A stretch of DNA of 64,000 nt from JBKEDC01 sp047972995 (GTDB taxonomy: Bacteria > Bacteroidota > Bacteroidia > Bacteroidales > Prolixibacteraceae), in assembly GCA_047972995.1 (NCBI GenBank), contig JBKEBD010000016.1, forward strand, positions 62,001 through 126,000, read 5' to 3'. Under the pieces are notes generated by a model that saw nothing but the letters and a program-made list of their open reading frames with translations, had not been told where the DNA came from and did not search any database. Below are positions 33,765 through 44,200 of this stretch, piece after piece (within the stretch, counting starts at the first letter, position 1; each line of letters starts with the position of its first letter). Both the position numbers and the translations under genes were made by a program.

Positions 33765-36700
33765 CTAAAGGTCTTTAATCAAACATAAATAGGCATCTTC
33801 CAATATTGGCGTTACCTTTATAGCGTTTGGATGAGGCTGTCCTTTCGATAAGTATCGTAGGCGAATTTTATCGCCAATATACATATGGTGTAGTACCATC
33901 TTCTTATCTTCTAGTTGCTCAAATTCCTCAGGCGATAAATCATACTGCCAAACGAGGTCTTGCGCCAGATGAACCATTTCACTTGGCGAGCCTGTGTATT
34001 TCACTTGCCCACGAATGACCACACCCACTTGATTACAAGAGCTTGCAATATCCTCAATAATATGCGTTGAGAAAATTACAATACGCTCGCGGCTCAATTC
34101 TACCAACAGGTTTCGGAATCGGATACGCTCGCGAGGGTCAAGACCAGCCGTAGGTTCATCTACCACCAAAATGCGAGGCAAGTGTAACAAGATTTGGGCA
34201 ATGCCAATACGCTGCTTCATACCTCCTGAGAAAGAGCCGATTGCATCATCTTTTTTATCCCACATATGCACTGCTTTAAGCACATATTCCAAACGCTCCT
34301 CACGCTGAGTTTTGTCGGTCAGTCCTTTTAGAAGTGCTATGTAATTCAAATAATCCCATGAGCTCATGCTTTCGTAAGTTCCAAACTCTTGAGGTAGGTA
34401 TCCTATTAATCCTTGCAGCTCTTCACGCTTCTCTTGGGTGTCGATGCCATTAATGAAAATCTTACCGTAGCTTTGTTCAAAAATACCACAGATAATACGC
34501 ATCATGGTTGATTTTCCTGCACCATTTGGACCTAACAGTCCATACATACCCGTTTTTATTTCAAGCGACACACCATTCAATGCTCGGAATGGTTTGCGTT
34601 TCTTTCCAATAACAGGAATAGACTGCACGGTACGGTAGGTAGCACGACGTAATCCGCCAAATCGTCCGGTAATTCGGTTGATATTAACGTCTTGCGCATC
34701 GAGTTTATTTGAGGTGTAAGCAATAAGTAATCCGAGATACCACAATATGCTAAATCCGATTAACGCCCCAATTGCCCCTCCTTGATAGAAAATAAACGTT
34801 AGCCCTATAATTGGTAGGAACCAATAAACAAATCTATGCACTACGGTCGACATCAATTCATATCCTTTTCGCTGTGTTTGCTCTTGCTTATGTTTCCAAA
34901 GCAGAAGGAACGGACGGATAAACTCACGCATAAACAACCAAGTGGTGAAAGTCATGAGATAAGCCCAGAATCCGGTTTGCAAATAGAAGAAGGTGAAATA
35001 GATGAGGAATGCGAGCAATGGCAGTTGCCATAATAAATGCTCAAACTCGGCTAGCGAATGGAAATTACGCTCTAATCCAGCCCGCTTGCGAAGTTTCAAC
35101 CCGGCAAACCATTCGCGCGAGAAACGTCCCGGACGATCGTAAATCTTCACCAAATTTTGAATGCTAATTTGCACCTCTTCATCTTCCGAAATGAGTTGTG
35201 CATTGGCATTTTTCAAGCTATTTAAAATGAACCACACCATGCCCGGAATTACCGTCACGATGAGGATTACACACGCTAATTTCACCAAGAATGTTTCAGC
35301 ATAGTAGAAGGTGGCCCAAAATCCTACTACCATTAATACAATTTGCGTTAGTTTCAGTTTCCAATTGAGCGACTTAAACCAATCGAGTGCATTTTCTAAT
35401 CCGGAATAGAATGTAGGAATGAAAATTAGCGTAAGCAAGGTACTGAACGACAATCCACCAATCACCACAATAGCAAATGGTGCGCCAATTGCTCCCACAT
35501 ATTCATCTTGCCCCATGGCTAGCGGCATCATCGCCACAATGGTTGTTGCGGCTGTAATCAGAATCGGACGAACACGCGATATGCCTGCCAGAATGAGGGC
35601 ACGCGTTTTCCGATATCCTCTCTCGCGCAGAATGTTGGCATAATCGATGAGAATAATCCCATTATTAACCACCACTCCCATTAAGATGAGGAATCCAATC
35701 ATGGCGTTAGCATTTTCCAATCCGTTGCCTGTAATAATCATAGCTAGAAGCGAACCAATGGCCGCCAATGGAATGGAGAATAGCATAACAAACGGTGTAA
35801 CCACCGATTCAAAAACCGATGCCAAAATCATGAAGATGAGAATAAAGGCTACCCCTATGAAGTAATAAATTTCCTCCATTTCATCTTCCTCAACCTCTAC
35901 CGAAGCGGTTACTCCCGAAGGGTAATTATAGTTAGCCAAGATATTATCAATTTCGGCAGCATAAGCATCATGAATGCTTTTTGACTCATCGGCTTCATCG
36001 GCAAAAGCATAGGTTAGCGTGATTTGCTTCTCTTGGTTCACTCGCAATATCCGCGATAAGCCCGACGAATAATACAAGTTTGCAACCTCTTGCAAATCAT
36101 GATATGAACCTTGATCGTCGGAAATCTGCACCCGCTTCAAATCATCCATTGAGCGAGCTTCTTCTTCCTCTTCGTCTTGTTGCTGATTAATTACAATTTC
36201 GTATTCCTCGGTGCCTTGATCGAACATAATTCCGGTTGAAATTTGGTTGGTGAACGAGTTCAACTCATTCGAAACACTACCAAGTGTTACGCCATAGGTA
36301 GTCATCAGCATTTGGTCGAACTTCATGTGCACCTCCGGTTGTTTGCCCGAAGAGTTGCTTCTCACCCAGTTCACAATGTCTAACTCGCCAAGAACATATT
36401 CTAAATCATCGGCCACATTGTCCATCATTTTGTAGTCTTCGCCCTTTATCACGATGGTTTCTTGCGATGAACCAATGCCAAGCAATCGTTGGAAGCCAGC
36501 AGCTCCACCACCTGCACCTCCGTTTCCGCTCGAACTCGATGAACTTGTGCTCACACTTCCAATTCGAACTTGGCGTGCCAAGTCGTAAGCTTCTTTCTTA
36601 ATCTCTGCAAATGTGCGATTATTGATTTTCTCGAAATCTTCTTTCAATTTGATTGTAATGCTCGCTTCTTCCTCTTGCACCTTGCAGATAATATCTTCTT

Positions 36701-38459
36701 TCTCTGCAATACGATCTAGTTTTTCTTCAATTAGGCGAACTGCATTGTCGGTTTTATCGAGGCTTGAACCCGATGACATGGTGAGGAAAATCTCCACTTG
36801 GTCGTTTTCTACCTCCGACAGCGAACCACTATCGATAAACATAGCTCCCACTGCCGACAAGAAAAAAATGATTACCGCACCAGCAATAGTTGCCACAGGG
36901 TTGCGCATACAGGTTTTCAATAGCAAGACATAAATCTGAACCAATCGGTTGCTTGTATCGAGCTTTTGGAAGTTTATCTTTCTGCCCCACTTTCTACCCA
37001 AAATGAAATGCACCACCATGGGCACAAAAAGCAATGCCACTACCAAGGAAACCACTAAGGTAGAAATAATAGATACCCCGATGTTTTCGCCTAGCATTTC
37101 AATTTGATAATTTGTAGAGAAAACAAAAGGAAGGAACACCGTAATGGTGGTTAGCGTGGCTGCCACAATCGATCGCCAAACTTCTTTTGTGCCTTGCATT
37201 ACGGCTTCATCGGGCGAATATTTATTCCCCGCTAGGCGATAAATATTCTCCAACACCACCACGCTATTGTCTAGCAACATTCCAACAGCGAGCGCCATGC
37301 CCACAAGGGTTAAACTGTTTATTGTAATGCCATAGGCATAGAAAAAGTTAAACGCCGTGAAGATAGAAACCGGAATGGCCAATGCCACAAATGTCACAAT
37401 GCGCAGATTCTTTAGAAACACCCACAACACAAACACAGCCATCAGTCCGCCAATGAGTGCCAAATTGATAATCTGATTGATGTTGTCTTCCATGGTTTCG
37501 GCCGTGTTATCTTGCACCACCAATTGCACATCTTTCGTTGTTATCTTATGGTTTATCTTATCAATGGCTGCCAACACAGCATGAGAAAGCTCAATCTGAT
37601 TGGCTTGCGAATCGCTGATTATCTGAATGCTTACTGTTTCCAATCCATTCACCCTACTGTAGCTCTCTACTTCTTTCTCGCCAAACCTAATGGTAGCAAT
37701 ATCCTTTAAAAGCACTGGTCCTGATGCTACCACCAAGTTTTCAATGTCTTTTACTTCGCTAAACTCGGCTGTAACGTGCACAAATCGAAGTTGCCCATGT
37801 TCTACCAAATTACCCACGTAGGTTCTATCGGAACTGTTTTGCGACAACAAGCTTCGCAAGCTAGCCATGGTAATGCCATAGGCTTCACAGGCATCAAGAT
37901 TAGGTGTAATTTCTAAGGTTTTTTCTTTACCTCCATACACCTCAACACCTGCTACACCATCAATATTTTCTAGCTCGTCGGTCACTTCTTCATCTACCAC
38001 ATTGCGCACCCGATCGACTCCCCCACTACCACGAGCCTCTATGCTCATGAGCTGACTGTTCATCTGCGACAAGTCAACCCGATCCACCGTAAGGGTGAAC
38101 TCATCACCTAAAGTAGAGTTCAGCTCGTACATTTTTTCTTGAAGCTTCAAATAAGCCAAGCTTAAATCCACATCATTCTGATAATATACGGCAATCGATG
38201 CTTGTCGCGATGTAATTGTAGTTTCTAAAGACTCAATGCCCGACAAAGTACTGATTGCTCCTTCCACCGAAATTACGGCCTCTTTTTCTAAATAATTTGG
38301 CTCCGACTCTTGCGTGCTACTCACCGTAACATACAAAAATGGTAAATCGGCATCGGGAAGTAACTCCACTTTTAGCTGTTTGTATGACACATAGCCCAAC
38401 ATGGTAAGCCCAATAAAGAACATACTAATGAGCGTTTTCCTATCAATTACAAATCGCAT
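33765..38459 (-). CDS. RND efflux pump fused to an ABC ATPase domain (1,564 aa)
   Basis: Residues 1-1028 are an AcrB-type RND pump: a first helix near residue 10, two large periplasmic loops, and helix 4 with GMLLDNSVVVLENIYRLAG keeping one of the two proton-relay Asp positions. A Ser/Gly-rich linker lies at about 635-653. Residues 1029-1290 are an extra membrane module with about six helices (for example QIVLMVVGFWATFYYA and LPIIGLTFIFYQGG). Residues 1291-1564 form a complete ABC ATPase: Walker A LLGPNGAGKS near 1310, signature FSGGMKQR near 1410, Walker B ILVVDEPTAGLD near 1430 and H-loop STHI. There is no internal stop or frameshift. The gene begins two bases after the other RND gene. ATP- and proton-driven modules sit in one chain, which is very unusual. 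Confidence 0.93.
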   Translation of the reverse strand: MRFVIDRKTLISMFFIGLTMLGYVSYKQLKVELLPDADLPFLYVTVSSTQESEPNYLEKEAVISVEGAISTLSGIESLETTITSRQASIAVYYQNDVDLSLAYLKLQEKMYELNSTLGDEFTLTVDRVDLSQMNSQLMSIEARGSGGVDRVRNVVDEEVTDELENIDGVAGVEVYGGKEKTLEITPNLDACEAYGITMASLRSLLSQNSSDRTYVGNLVEHGQLRFVHVTAEFSEVKDIENLVVASGPVLLKDIATIRFGEKEVESYSRVNGLETVSIQIISDSQANQIELSHAVLAAIDKINHKITTKDVQLVVQDNTAETMEDNINQIINLALIGGLMAVFVLWVFLKNLRIVTFVALAIPVSIFTAFNFFYAYGITINSLTLVGMALAVGMLLDNSVVVLENIYRLAGNKYSPDEAVMQGTKEVWRSIVAATLTTITVFLPFVFSTNYQIEMLGENIGVSIISTLVVSLVVALLFVPMVVHFILGRKWGRKINFQKLDTSNRLVQIYVLLLKTCMRNPVATIAGAVIIFFLSAVGAMFIDSGSLSEVENDQVEIFLTMSSGSSLDKTDNAVRLIEEKLDRIAEKEDIICKVQEEEASITIKLKEDFEKINNRTFAEIKKEAYDLARQVRIGSVSTSSSSSSGNGGAGGGAAGFQRLLGIGSSQETIVIKGEDYKMMDNVADDLEYVLGELDIVNWVRSNSSGKQPEVHMKFDQMLMTTYGVTLGSVSNELNSFTNQISTGIMFDQGTEEYEIVINQQQDEEEEEARSMDDLKRVQISDDQGSYHDLQEVANLYYSSGLSRILRVNQEKQITLTYAFADEADESKSIHDAYAAEIDNILANYNYPSGVTASVEVEEDEMEEIYYFIGVAFILIFMILASVFESVVTPFVMLFSIPLAAIGSLLAMIITGNGLENANAMIGFLILMGVVVNNGIILIDYANILRERGYRKTRALILAGISRVRPILITAATTIVAMMPLAMGQDEYVGAIGAPFAIVVIGGLSFSTLLTLIFIPTFYSGLENALDWFKSLNWKLKLTQIVLMVVGFWATFYYAETFLVKLACVILIVTVIPGMVWFILNSLKNANAQLISEDEEVQISIQNLVKIYDRPGRFSREWFAGLKLRKRAGLERNFHSLAEFEHLLWQLPLLAFLIYFTFFYLQTGFWAYLMTFTTWLFMREFIRPFLLLWKHKQEQTQRKGYELMSTVVHRFVYWFLPIIGLTFIFYQGGAIGALIGFSILWYLGLLIAYTSNKLDAQDVNINRITGRFGGLRRATYRTVQSIPVIGKKRKPFRALNGVSLEIKTGMYGLLGPNGAGKSTMMRIICGIFEQSYGKIFINGIDTQEKREELQGLIGYLPQEFGTYESMSSWDYLNYIALLKGLTDKTQREERLEYVLKAVHMWDKKDDAIGSFSGGMKQRIGIAQILLHLPRILVVDEPTAGLDPRERIRFRNLLVELSRERIVIFSTHIIEDIASSCNQVGVVIRGQVKYTGSPSEMVHLAQDLVWQYDLSPEEFEQLEDKKMVLHHMYIGDKIRLRYLSKGQPHPNAIKVTPILEDAYLCLIKDL

Positions 38460-38461
38460 AA

Positions 38462-41400
38462 TTAGTCCCTCTCGTTTGAATTGAATAATCGATTTTTGAT
38501 GCTTTCAAACACATAATACACACAAGGAATAACCACCAAACTCAATAAGGTAGACGTAATCATACCTCCGATAACTGCTAGTGCCATGGGCGAACGTAAT
38601 GCAGAGCTTTCGCCAATGCCTAAAGTCATGGGCAATAAAGCCAAGATAGTAGTTAAACTGGTCATCAATATCGGACGAATGCGCTGCTGCCCCGCTTGCA
38701 AGATAGCCTCTCTTCGAGCTACTCCCGAGCGTTGTAGTTGAATAATTCGGTCAATTAAAATGATGGAGTTATTCACCGCAATACCTGTTAGCATGATGAT
38801 TCCAATGAATGCCATCATGTTGAGTGATTTCCCGAAAATGAAGAAGGTTACAATGGAGCCCACCACCGCCAACGGAATGGTAAGCAAAATTGTAAATGGA
38901 TGCAGCAACGATTCAAATTGCGAAGCAAGCACCATGAACACCAAGATGATAGAAAGCATTAATGCAAAGCTCAAACTTCCCATTGATTCTTCGCGTTTAG
39001 CTTCTTCTCCTGTAATATTTATTTTGTAGTTCACAGGCAAAACAACATCGGCTAACTCGGCTCTAATTTCGTCTGCCACTTTGCTCAACGAAACATCATT
39101 TGATAACTGTGCCGACACTTGCCCAATGCGGGTTTGATTGTTACGCATAATCTTTTTGGGTGAATAGCCCTCTTTAATGCTTGCCAACTCATCGAGGTAA
39201 AACTCTTGCTCACCCGATGTAATTTTAATCTGGTGCATTTCGGCTAGTGTCATGTTGGGCATCTTCAAGGTAATATCTTGCATTTCGCCCGAGCGTTCTA
39301 CTTGCCCCACGGTTTCACCATCAAGTTGACTTTGCACTTGTCCTACAATGGTGCTCACGCTGATGCTATACATTCCTGCTCGCAATCGATCTACTTCAAT
39401 TTCTACTTCAGGCGAACCTTCTTCCATTGATGATTCTGCATTATAAACACCTTGCACATGGGTTAGCTTAGCTAGAACTTCATTCAAAATCTCGTCGATT
39501 TCATCGAGCTCTTGCCCCTCTACTTCAATAACTAAAGGAGCTTCATCGGTGCCCAAGATACTTTGCAATGCCGTTTCATCTTGTTTATACAATATCTCTA
39601 CATCGGCAAGTTCACCCACTACCGAGCTAATTAGCTGAACGGCTTGGCTAGAGGTAATAGTGGCATCTTTTGCCAACACATATTTAATTTTTGCAGTATT
39701 TTCGCCTTCAAACAATGCACTGGTTGATGAGCTCAAACTGCTTGATGGTCCAACACGAGTATATATATATGCTACATTATCGCCCAAGGCTTCTGCGGCA
39801 ATATGCTCTAAACCTTGCACTGTGGCATTGGTTTTAGAAAGCTGTGTTCCTTCGGGCATCGTAATTTGCATACTAAATTCTCGCGTTTCGGTCTTTGGCA
39901 TGAACTCTGAACCAAGCATAGGAACAAGAAGTCCACCCGCTAGCATGAGCAACGCTGCAATGCATATCACCATCCATCGGTGATTTATTACTTTGTCTAA
40001 GAATCGACCATAGCCTTTAATTTCCACGGTATCTACTTTCTTATTCACTGATTTCTTATAGAATAACGAAAATAACATGGGAATGATTAAAATGGCAACA
40101 AGCAACGATGAAATTAGAGAAAAGGTTACTGTCCACGCTTGATCTTTAAACAGCTCGCCCGATGAACCATGCAAATACACAATGGGCAAAAACACCACAA
40201 TAGTGGTTAGGGTTGACGATGTAATTGCCCCCCCCACTTGAGCTGTTCCTTCAATAGCTGCTTCTCTTACCGACATTCCATTATCGCGATTTCGGAAAAT
40301 ATTTTCCACCACCACAATGGCGTTATCTACTAGCATACCTGCTCCGAGTGCTAAACCTCCGAGCGACATGATATTCATGCTAAGTCCGTTGAAATACATC
40401 AGATTGAACGTTGCCACAATAGAAATTGGAATGGCAATACTAATGATCAGTGTACTTCCTATTCTTCGTAAGAAAACATAGAGAATCAACACCGCTAGCA
40501 CAATACCAATGAGTGCTGAATCTTGCACCTCGCTAATAGCACTATCGATAAATGTGCCTTGGTCGGACACCATGGTTAAGCGATAAGAAGGCAAAGCTTT
40601 GGTCATCTTCGCCATGGCTTTCTGCACATTTTCCACCGCTTTCACGGTATTGTAGTTTGTTTCTTTATAGATGGAAAGCCCCAATGAAGCTTTGTCATTC
40701 AATCGAACAATGTTTTCAGGGTCTTTATTACGCACTTTCACGCTTGCTACTTCGCGCAAGAAGATGGGAGCCGATTTTGCCGTTTCATCTTCCGACTTCA
40801 CCGACTTATACCCCACAATAATATTCTCGAAATCTTCCACCGAGCTCAACAAGCTCACCGCTTTCACCACATACTTGGTGCCCATCTCCTCGATGTTACC
40901 CCCCGATATGCTTTGATTAAAATTGTTGATGGCCGATGAAATACTGCTCAATGTTAGCCCAAAGGCATCAAGCAAATATTGCTTTGTTTCAATATAGATT
41001 TCTTGCTCTTGGTCGCCGCTAATCTCCACATCGGCTATACCCTCTAAACGAATTAGTTCGTTGCGAATATAGTTCTCGGCTGTTTTGCGCAGCTCGTTCA
41101 GGTCGTCAATATTGTCATTGCTCAATGCTATTTCTACAATCGGACTTGTGTTAGGGTCGTATTGCGTAATATTAATCGCATCAATGTTATCATCGTTTTG
41201 GGCATAACTGTTTACGGCTTTCTGCAAATCGAGAAAGGCATTATCCATGTTTTTATCCCAAGTATATTCTACTGTTACTTGTGCTGTTCCCACCATGGAA
41301 ACCGACGATACGTTTGTTACATCGGATTGACGAATAGCCAAAGCTTCAAGTTTTTCTACATATTGTTTTTCAATTTCTTCTGGCGGACGCTCGCCAGCTT

Positions 41401-41551
41401 CAAGCTCAATATAGAGCTTCGGGTTGTTCATGTTGGGAAATAATTCCACCCCGAGCTTATCGAAGGAAATATATCCCAACAGCAAAATACCCAACACCAC
41501 CATGGAAACAGTTACGGGATACTTTACCGAAAATTCACTTAGTTTTCTCAC
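38462..41551 (-). CDS. RND efflux transporter permease (AcrB/HAE1 family)
   Basis: The 1,029-residue pump has 12 helices and two periplasmic domains of normal RND size. Typical segments are MRKLSEFSVKYPVTVSMVVLG at the start, GAGMLVDNAIVVVENIFRNRD in helix 4 (one proton-relay Asp, the second replaced by Asn) and GIAVNNSIILIDRIIQL in helix 10. It would export hydrophobic or envelope compounds from periplasm or membrane through the TolC homologue. Encoded directly next to a second RND protein, it may form a mixed trimer like MdtBC. Spacing is 13 bases from the membrane-fusion gene and 2 bases to the RND-ABC gene. Confidence 0.95.
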   Translation of the reverse strand: MRKLSEFSVKYPVTVSMVVLGILLLGYISFDKLGVELFPNMNNPKLYIELEAGERPPEEIEKQYVEKLEALAIRQSDVTNVSSVSMVGTAQVTVEYTWDKNMDNAFLDLQKAVNSYAQNDDNIDAINITQYDPNTSPIVEIALSNDNIDDLNELRKTAENYIRNELIRLEGIADVEISGDQEQEIYIETKQYLLDAFGLTLSSISSAINNFNQSISGGNIEEMGTKYVVKAVSLLSSVEDFENIIVGYKSVKSEDETAKSAPIFLREVASVKVRNKDPENIVRLNDKASLGLSIYKETNYNTVKAVENVQKAMAKMTKALPSYRLTMVSDQGTFIDSAISEVQDSALIGIVLAVLILYVFLRRIGSTLIISIAIPISIVATFNLMYFNGLSMNIMSLGGLALGAGMLVDNAIVVVENIFRNRDNGMSVREAAIEGTAQVGGAITSSTLTTIVVFLPIVYLHGSSGELFKDQAWTVTFSLISSLLVAILIIPMLFSLFYKKSVNKKVDTVEIKGYGRFLDKVINHRWMVICIAALLMLAGGLLVPMLGSEFMPKTETREFSMQITMPEGTQLSKTNATVQGLEHIAAEALGDNVAYIYTRVGPSSSLSSSTSALFEGENTAKIKYVLAKDATITSSQAVQLISSVVGELADVEILYKQDETALQSILGTDEAPLVIEVEGQELDEIDEILNEVLAKLTHVQGVYNAESSMEEGSPEVEIEVDRLRAGMYSISVSTIVGQVQSQLDGETVGQVERSGEMQDITLKMPNMTLAEMHQIKITSGEQEFYLDELASIKEGYSPKKIMRNNQTRIGQVSAQLSNDVSLSKVADEIRAELADVVLPVNYKINITGEEAKREESMGSLSFALMLSIILVFMVLASQFESLLHPFTILLTIPLAVVGSIVTFFIFGKSLNMMAFIGIIMLTGIAVNNSIILIDRIIQLQRSGVARREAILQAGQQRIRPILMTSLTTILALLPMTLGIGESSALRSPMALAVIGGMITSTLLSLVVIPCVYYVFESIKNRLFNSNERD

Positions 41552-41564
41552 CTTCAGTCCTCCG

Positions 41565-42623
41565 CTATTTTACGATTTTAACCTTCGATTGATGACGAAG
41601 TGTTTCAAAACCTTTGGTTATTAATCTATCGTTGGCTTTTAGTCCAGAAGTAATTTCTACTTGGTTCGCATTTTCATAGCCAAAAGTAACTTTACGTTCC
41701 TCGGCTGTTGAGTTAGCCACTACAAACACGTGTTTTCCTCTACGATTTGAAATTATTACCGTTTTTGGAATCACTACTACATTTTCTCTTCTATTGAGGA
41801 TGATGTCGGCTTGAGCAAACATACCCGGACGTAAGAGTAAGTCATGATTATCTACATCAAGTTTACACGTGAAAGTGCGTGTTTCGGTGCTGATAGCTGG
41901 CGAAATCTGAGCTACTTCGCCCTCTATTGTATCATTGGGCAAGGTGTAGTTCATTACACGAATGGCTTGACCTTGTTTAATTTCGTTGATATACTTTTCG
42001 GGCAAGTTCACCTCTAAATACATTTCTTTATAATCCATGAGTGTTAGCACTTCGGTGCCACTGGCTAGCATTACCCCTTGGGTGTAAGTTGGCAGGCTTG
42101 TAATCACGCCATTGAAAGGTGCTATTACTTTGGTTTTGTTCAATTGAATTTGTGCCAATTCGTAAGAGTCTTTAGCATTCACATAAGACACCTCTGCTTG
42201 GCTCAATTCGCTTAATGTAACACCCCCTTTTTCATAGAGCGATTTTTGTTTTTCATAGGTTTGCTGTGCAATGTCTAAGCTTAATTTTTTCGACTCAATG
42301 GCTACTCCATTAATATATTCTTTGCTCTGCAATTCTACAATTACTTGTCCTTTTGAAACTTTATCGCCCAAGACATAAGGTTTGTTGGTTTGCGGGTTTT
42401 TGCGCAAAATATATTCTCCCGCCGATTCGGTTGTTAACGTTACTTCTTGTGCTGCTGCTAGTGTTCCGGTTGAATTGATTGTTTGCTCAATATTGCCCAA
42501 TTTTACTTCCTCTACCGACACGGGAATTGCGACATCGGCCTCTGAGTTTGATGTTTGACTGCTGCATGATGCCAAAGCCATAAGTGCTAAAGCATAAAGT
42601 GGTAAGTAATATTTCTTATTCAT
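41565..42623 (-). CDS. Periplasmic adaptor (membrane fusion) lipoprotein
   Basis: The 352-residue protein has a lipoprotein signal peptide with LASC at residues 17-20. The barrel-sandwich domain (GTLAAAQEVTLTTESAGEYI...GDKVSKGQVIVELQS), a helical hairpin (residues 95-140) and a beta-barrel domain (VEVNLPEKYINEIKQGQAIRV) are those of RND adaptors. It links the RND pumps to the TolC channel. It lies between the TolC and RND genes, in the usual tripartite order. Confidence 0.94.
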   Translation of the reverse strand: MNKKYYLPLYALALMALASCSSQTSNSEADVAIPVSVEEVKLGNIEQTINSTGTLAAAQEVTLTTESAGEYILRKNPQTNKPYVLGDKVSKGQVIVELQSKEYINGVAIESKKLSLDIAQQTYEKQKSLYEKGGVTLSELSQAEVSYVNAKDSYELAQIQLNKTKVIAPFNGVITSLPTYTQGVMLASGTEVLTLMDYKEMYLEVNLPEKYINEIKQGQAIRVMNYTLPNDTIEGEVAQISPAISTETRTFTCKLDVDNHDLLLRPGMFAQADIILNRRENVVVIPKTVIISNRRGKHVFVVANSTAEERKVTFGYENANQVEITSGLKANDRLITKGFETLRHQSKVKIVK

Positions 42624-42694
42624 TTGTTCTGATATTGAAGCTTTCTCTGAATCCCCAAAGGGGGAAAAGATTAAAAGCAGTTGGGTTATTAAAT

Positions 42695-44179
42695 TTATTC
42701 TACGAGTTTTAATCCTTCTTCCATGATATCATCAGGCACGATAGGAGTTTGGTTAACAAAGTCATATAAGGTTTGGATTTTCAGATTTAGCAACTGAATT
42801 TTATAATCAATTAATGATTGTGCCGAACTTTTCTTCGCATTTGATAGCTGAGTTTGGAATTGACTCAAATCCATACCTGTTAAATCGCCATTGCCATAAC
42901 GCTCTAGGTTGATTTCATAGGTTAACTGCGCATTCTTCTCGCTTTTCTCTGAAATTTCAATTTGAATTAACTGATTTTGCAGGTTGCGAACCGTAGAACG
43001 AATGTCAACAATAATCTGTGTTTTTTCACTCTCATAGTTCAGTTTCTGTGTTTCAATCACGGTTTCTTGTGCCCTGATTCTGGCTTTGCGTTCGCCCCAG
43101 TCGAAAATGGGCACATTGAATGACAACGACACATTAGGGTTGCGTGTTGGGTTGGCATAAATATCGCTCAACTTTGCATCTTGACCAACCAAACCAATGG
43201 CTAGATTCAAATCACCCTTAAACTCATTGGTTGCTTTAGTTGATATTAAATCGAACAATGAATTCTGAATGTCAATTTCACGCTGACGAAGTTCCATTCT
43301 TGAGCTTAAAGCATATTGTGTGGCTTGCTTTACATCTACCTCAACGGGTGTTACATCGAGACTTGCCATTACGGTTATTTCCTCGTAGATGTCCATACCT
43401 ATGTATTGTTTGAATGCGTCTTTAGCATTCTCTAAAGTAACTATTGCATTTTGCACCGACGATTTCGATTCAATGTAGTTTAGCTCGGCTTGCAGCAATT
43501 CCTCTCCTGCCAATAGTCCTGCTTCTACTTTGTTTTTTGAAATTTCAAATGAACGCTCGGTGTTTGCCAATTCATCTTTAGCAATGCTTAGGCTCATTTG
43601 CGCCATATACACATTGTAGAAATATTGTGTTACATCGCGTTCCAAACTCAATCGCTGCATGGCATAGCTCAAATTGGTGTTTTCTAAATCGAGCTCTAAG
43701 GTTTTTAGCTGTTGTTTCAATGAATTGTAAGAAAACAGCGGTTGATTCAAACTCAAATATAGGTTATTTGAAAACGACTTATTTTCATGCAACGAACTTG
43801 CCGAGCTATTGTTAATTTGCCAACCAAACTGATTTACCAAAGAGATTGTTCCATTGGTGGGTAAAATGGGTTGGTCGATACGGAATGTTCCCGATGTTTG
43901 AAAGTTTTCGCTAGTGTACCATGTTGATGCGTATTCATCGAACGAGCGGTTTTGCCCGTAGCTCACAGGGTCGAGCGTCATAAGGAATTGCGATTTCATG
44001 GAAGCCTTTTGGGCTTTCAACATTTGTTGCGAACGTTCCAAACTCAACAGGGTAGATTGAAGTGTAGGACTCTTTTCTTCGGCAATCTGCATCGCTTTGT
44101 CGAGCGTAATGACTTGCTGACTGTGAGCACTTCCCCACAGCAAGACACAAGTAGTTAAAATACTAATTTTTCTGAACAT
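42695..44179 (-). CDS. TolC-family outer-membrane efflux protein
   Basis: The 494-residue protein has a signal peptide (MFRKISILTTCVLLWGSAHSQ) and the duplicated OEP helix-strand repeats: ITLDKAMQIAEEKSPTLQSTL at the start, DVTQYFYNVYMAQMSLSIAKDELANTER in the first barrel half, and LNLAIGLVGQDAKLSDIY plus NVSLSFNVPIFDWGERKARI in the second. It forms the outer-membrane exit duct for the pump system. It starts 21 bases after the ABC-2/M1 fusion gene, so the duct may also serve the ABC modules. Confidence 0.94.
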   Translation of the reverse strand: MFRKISILTTCVLLWGSAHSQQVITLDKAMQIAEEKSPTLQSTLLSLERSQQMLKAQKASMKSQFLMTLDPVSYGQNRSFDEYASTWYTSENFQTSGTFRIDQPILPTNGTISLVNQFGWQINNSSASSLHENKSFSNNLYLSLNQPLFSYNSLKQQLKTLELDLENTNLSYAMQRLSLERDVTQYFYNVYMAQMSLSIAKDELANTERSFEISKNKVEAGLLAGEELLQAELNYIESKSSVQNAIVTLENAKDAFKQYIGMDIYEEITVMASLDVTPVEVDVKQATQYALSSRMELRQREIDIQNSLFDLISTKATNEFKGDLNLAIGLVGQDAKLSDIYANPTRNPNVSLSFNVPIFDWGERKARIRAQETVIETQKLNYESEKTQIIVDIRSTVRNLQNQLIQIEISEKSEKNAQLTYEINLERYGNGDLTGMDLSQFQTQLSNAKKSSAQSLIDYKIQLLNLKIQTLYDFVNQTPIVPDDIMEEGLKLVE

Positions 44180-44200
44180 ATTTATATTCTTTTGCTAGCG

